A stretch of 33,044 nt of DNA. It comes from Gardnerella vaginalis (lineage in GTDB: Bacteria > Actinomycetota > Actinomycetes > Actinomycetales > Bifidobacteriaceae). Position numbers and translations under genes: made by a program. How positions within the stretch are numbered: the stretch's first letter is position 1; the number at the start of each line of letters is the position of its first letter. The notes under the pieces were generated by a model that was given only the letters and a program-made list of their open reading frames with translations, did not search any database and had not been told where the DNA came from. Positions 32,816 to 33,044 of the stretch are shown here, in pieces. The stretch lies in the NCBI RefSeq assembly GCF_001563665.1, contig NZ_KQ961850.1, positions 95,937 through 128,980 on the forward strand. The letters run 5' to 3'.

Positions 32816-33044
32816 ATGGACTTAAAAACAGAACAATTTTCTAAAAATAACTCTTCTGAAGAACAGTTTGAGAAGATTTTGCCTGTTAAGAAAATTGGCC
32901 CTATTGTTGCAGGTATTGTAAGCGCAATTATTGCATGTGTTCTTTTATATGGTATTCTTACGAATCCTCGTTTTGAATGGGATCAAGTTGGAATATATCT
33001 TATAAGCAATAATGTTCTTTCTGGTATTTTCTGGACTTTGTGGT
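32816..33044 (+). CDS. Amino-acid ABC transporter permease, N-terminal part
   Basis: Only the first 76 codons are inside the window. The start is ATG 32816 with GGAG (32804-32807), 8 bases upstream. A charged cytosolic stretch of about 28 residues (MDLKTEQFSKNNSSEEQFEK) is followed by a membrane segment (IGPIVAGIVSAIIACVLLYGIL) and then FEWDQVGIYLISNNVLSGIFWTLW. The last part resembles the beginning of the GlnP/HisM-type permease domain. It follows the binding protein by 30 bases, so the two form an operon. An ATPase gene would be expected beyond the edge. Confidence 0.85.
   Translation, partial: MDLKTEQFSKNNSSEEQFEKILPVKKIGPIVAGIVSAIIACVLLYGILTNPRFEWDQVGIYLISNNVLSGIFWTLW

Overview
The window looks like a chromosomal segment of a low-GC member of the Bifidobacteriaceae, most likely Gardnerella. 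The gene content and order are actinobacterial: yggT-wag31-lspA-rluD-dnaE, rpmE-prfA-prmC-tsaC-wecA, and prfB-ftsE-ftsX-CHAP protein-smpB. The DNA is AT-rich, with A/T-ending codons and long AT-rich spacers, unlike most high-GC Actinobacteria. The species assignment rests on recalled family resemblance and has not been tested by a search.

Layout. (1) 1-8487: a G-run at the window edge, then yggT, wag31 (DivIVA), lspA, rluD, dnaE and an unrecognised acidic protein; this is the tail of the division/cell-wall region. (2) 8634-9971: a type I glutamine synthetase. (3) 10126-14653: rpmE with its own terminator, then prfA, prmC, tsaC and a WecA/TagO-type glycosyl-1-phosphate transferase. RF1, its methyltransferase and a tRNA-modification enzyme form a translation cluster. 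(4) 14700-19054: guaB (probably a leaderless mRNA) and its terminator, a small AbrB-like DNA-binding protein with a 20-bp perfect palindrome at its promoter, orn, and a Pif1-like helicase. (5) 19206-21952: proS, a repeat-rich convergent spacer of about 420 bp, and a leftward ssb paralogue preceded by a structured leader. (6) 22088-25492: a leftward terminator, pepO (M13 peptidase), and divergent map. (7) 25543-31507: prfB, ftsE-ftsX (4-bp overlap), a secreted CHAP-domain hydrolase and smpB. FtsEX plus the hydrolase probably form a PcsB/RipC-type septal wall-cleavage module. (8) 31877-33044: a polar amino-acid ABC transporter, with a lipoprotein and the start of a permease, cut by the window edge.

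Most genes are housekeeping. The unusual material is in extensions and spacers: acidic Ser/Asp/Asn-rich tails on LspA, FtsE and one unknown protein; several short tandem repeats (7, 8, 11, 12 and 13 bp); a 34-bp duplication of the 3' end of proS; a terminator-like hairpin inside the start of lspA; a palindromic rpmE leader; and a three-stem leader before ssb. I see no tRNA, rRNA, CRISPR array, intact insertion sequence, prophage or obvious new multi-gene defence system.
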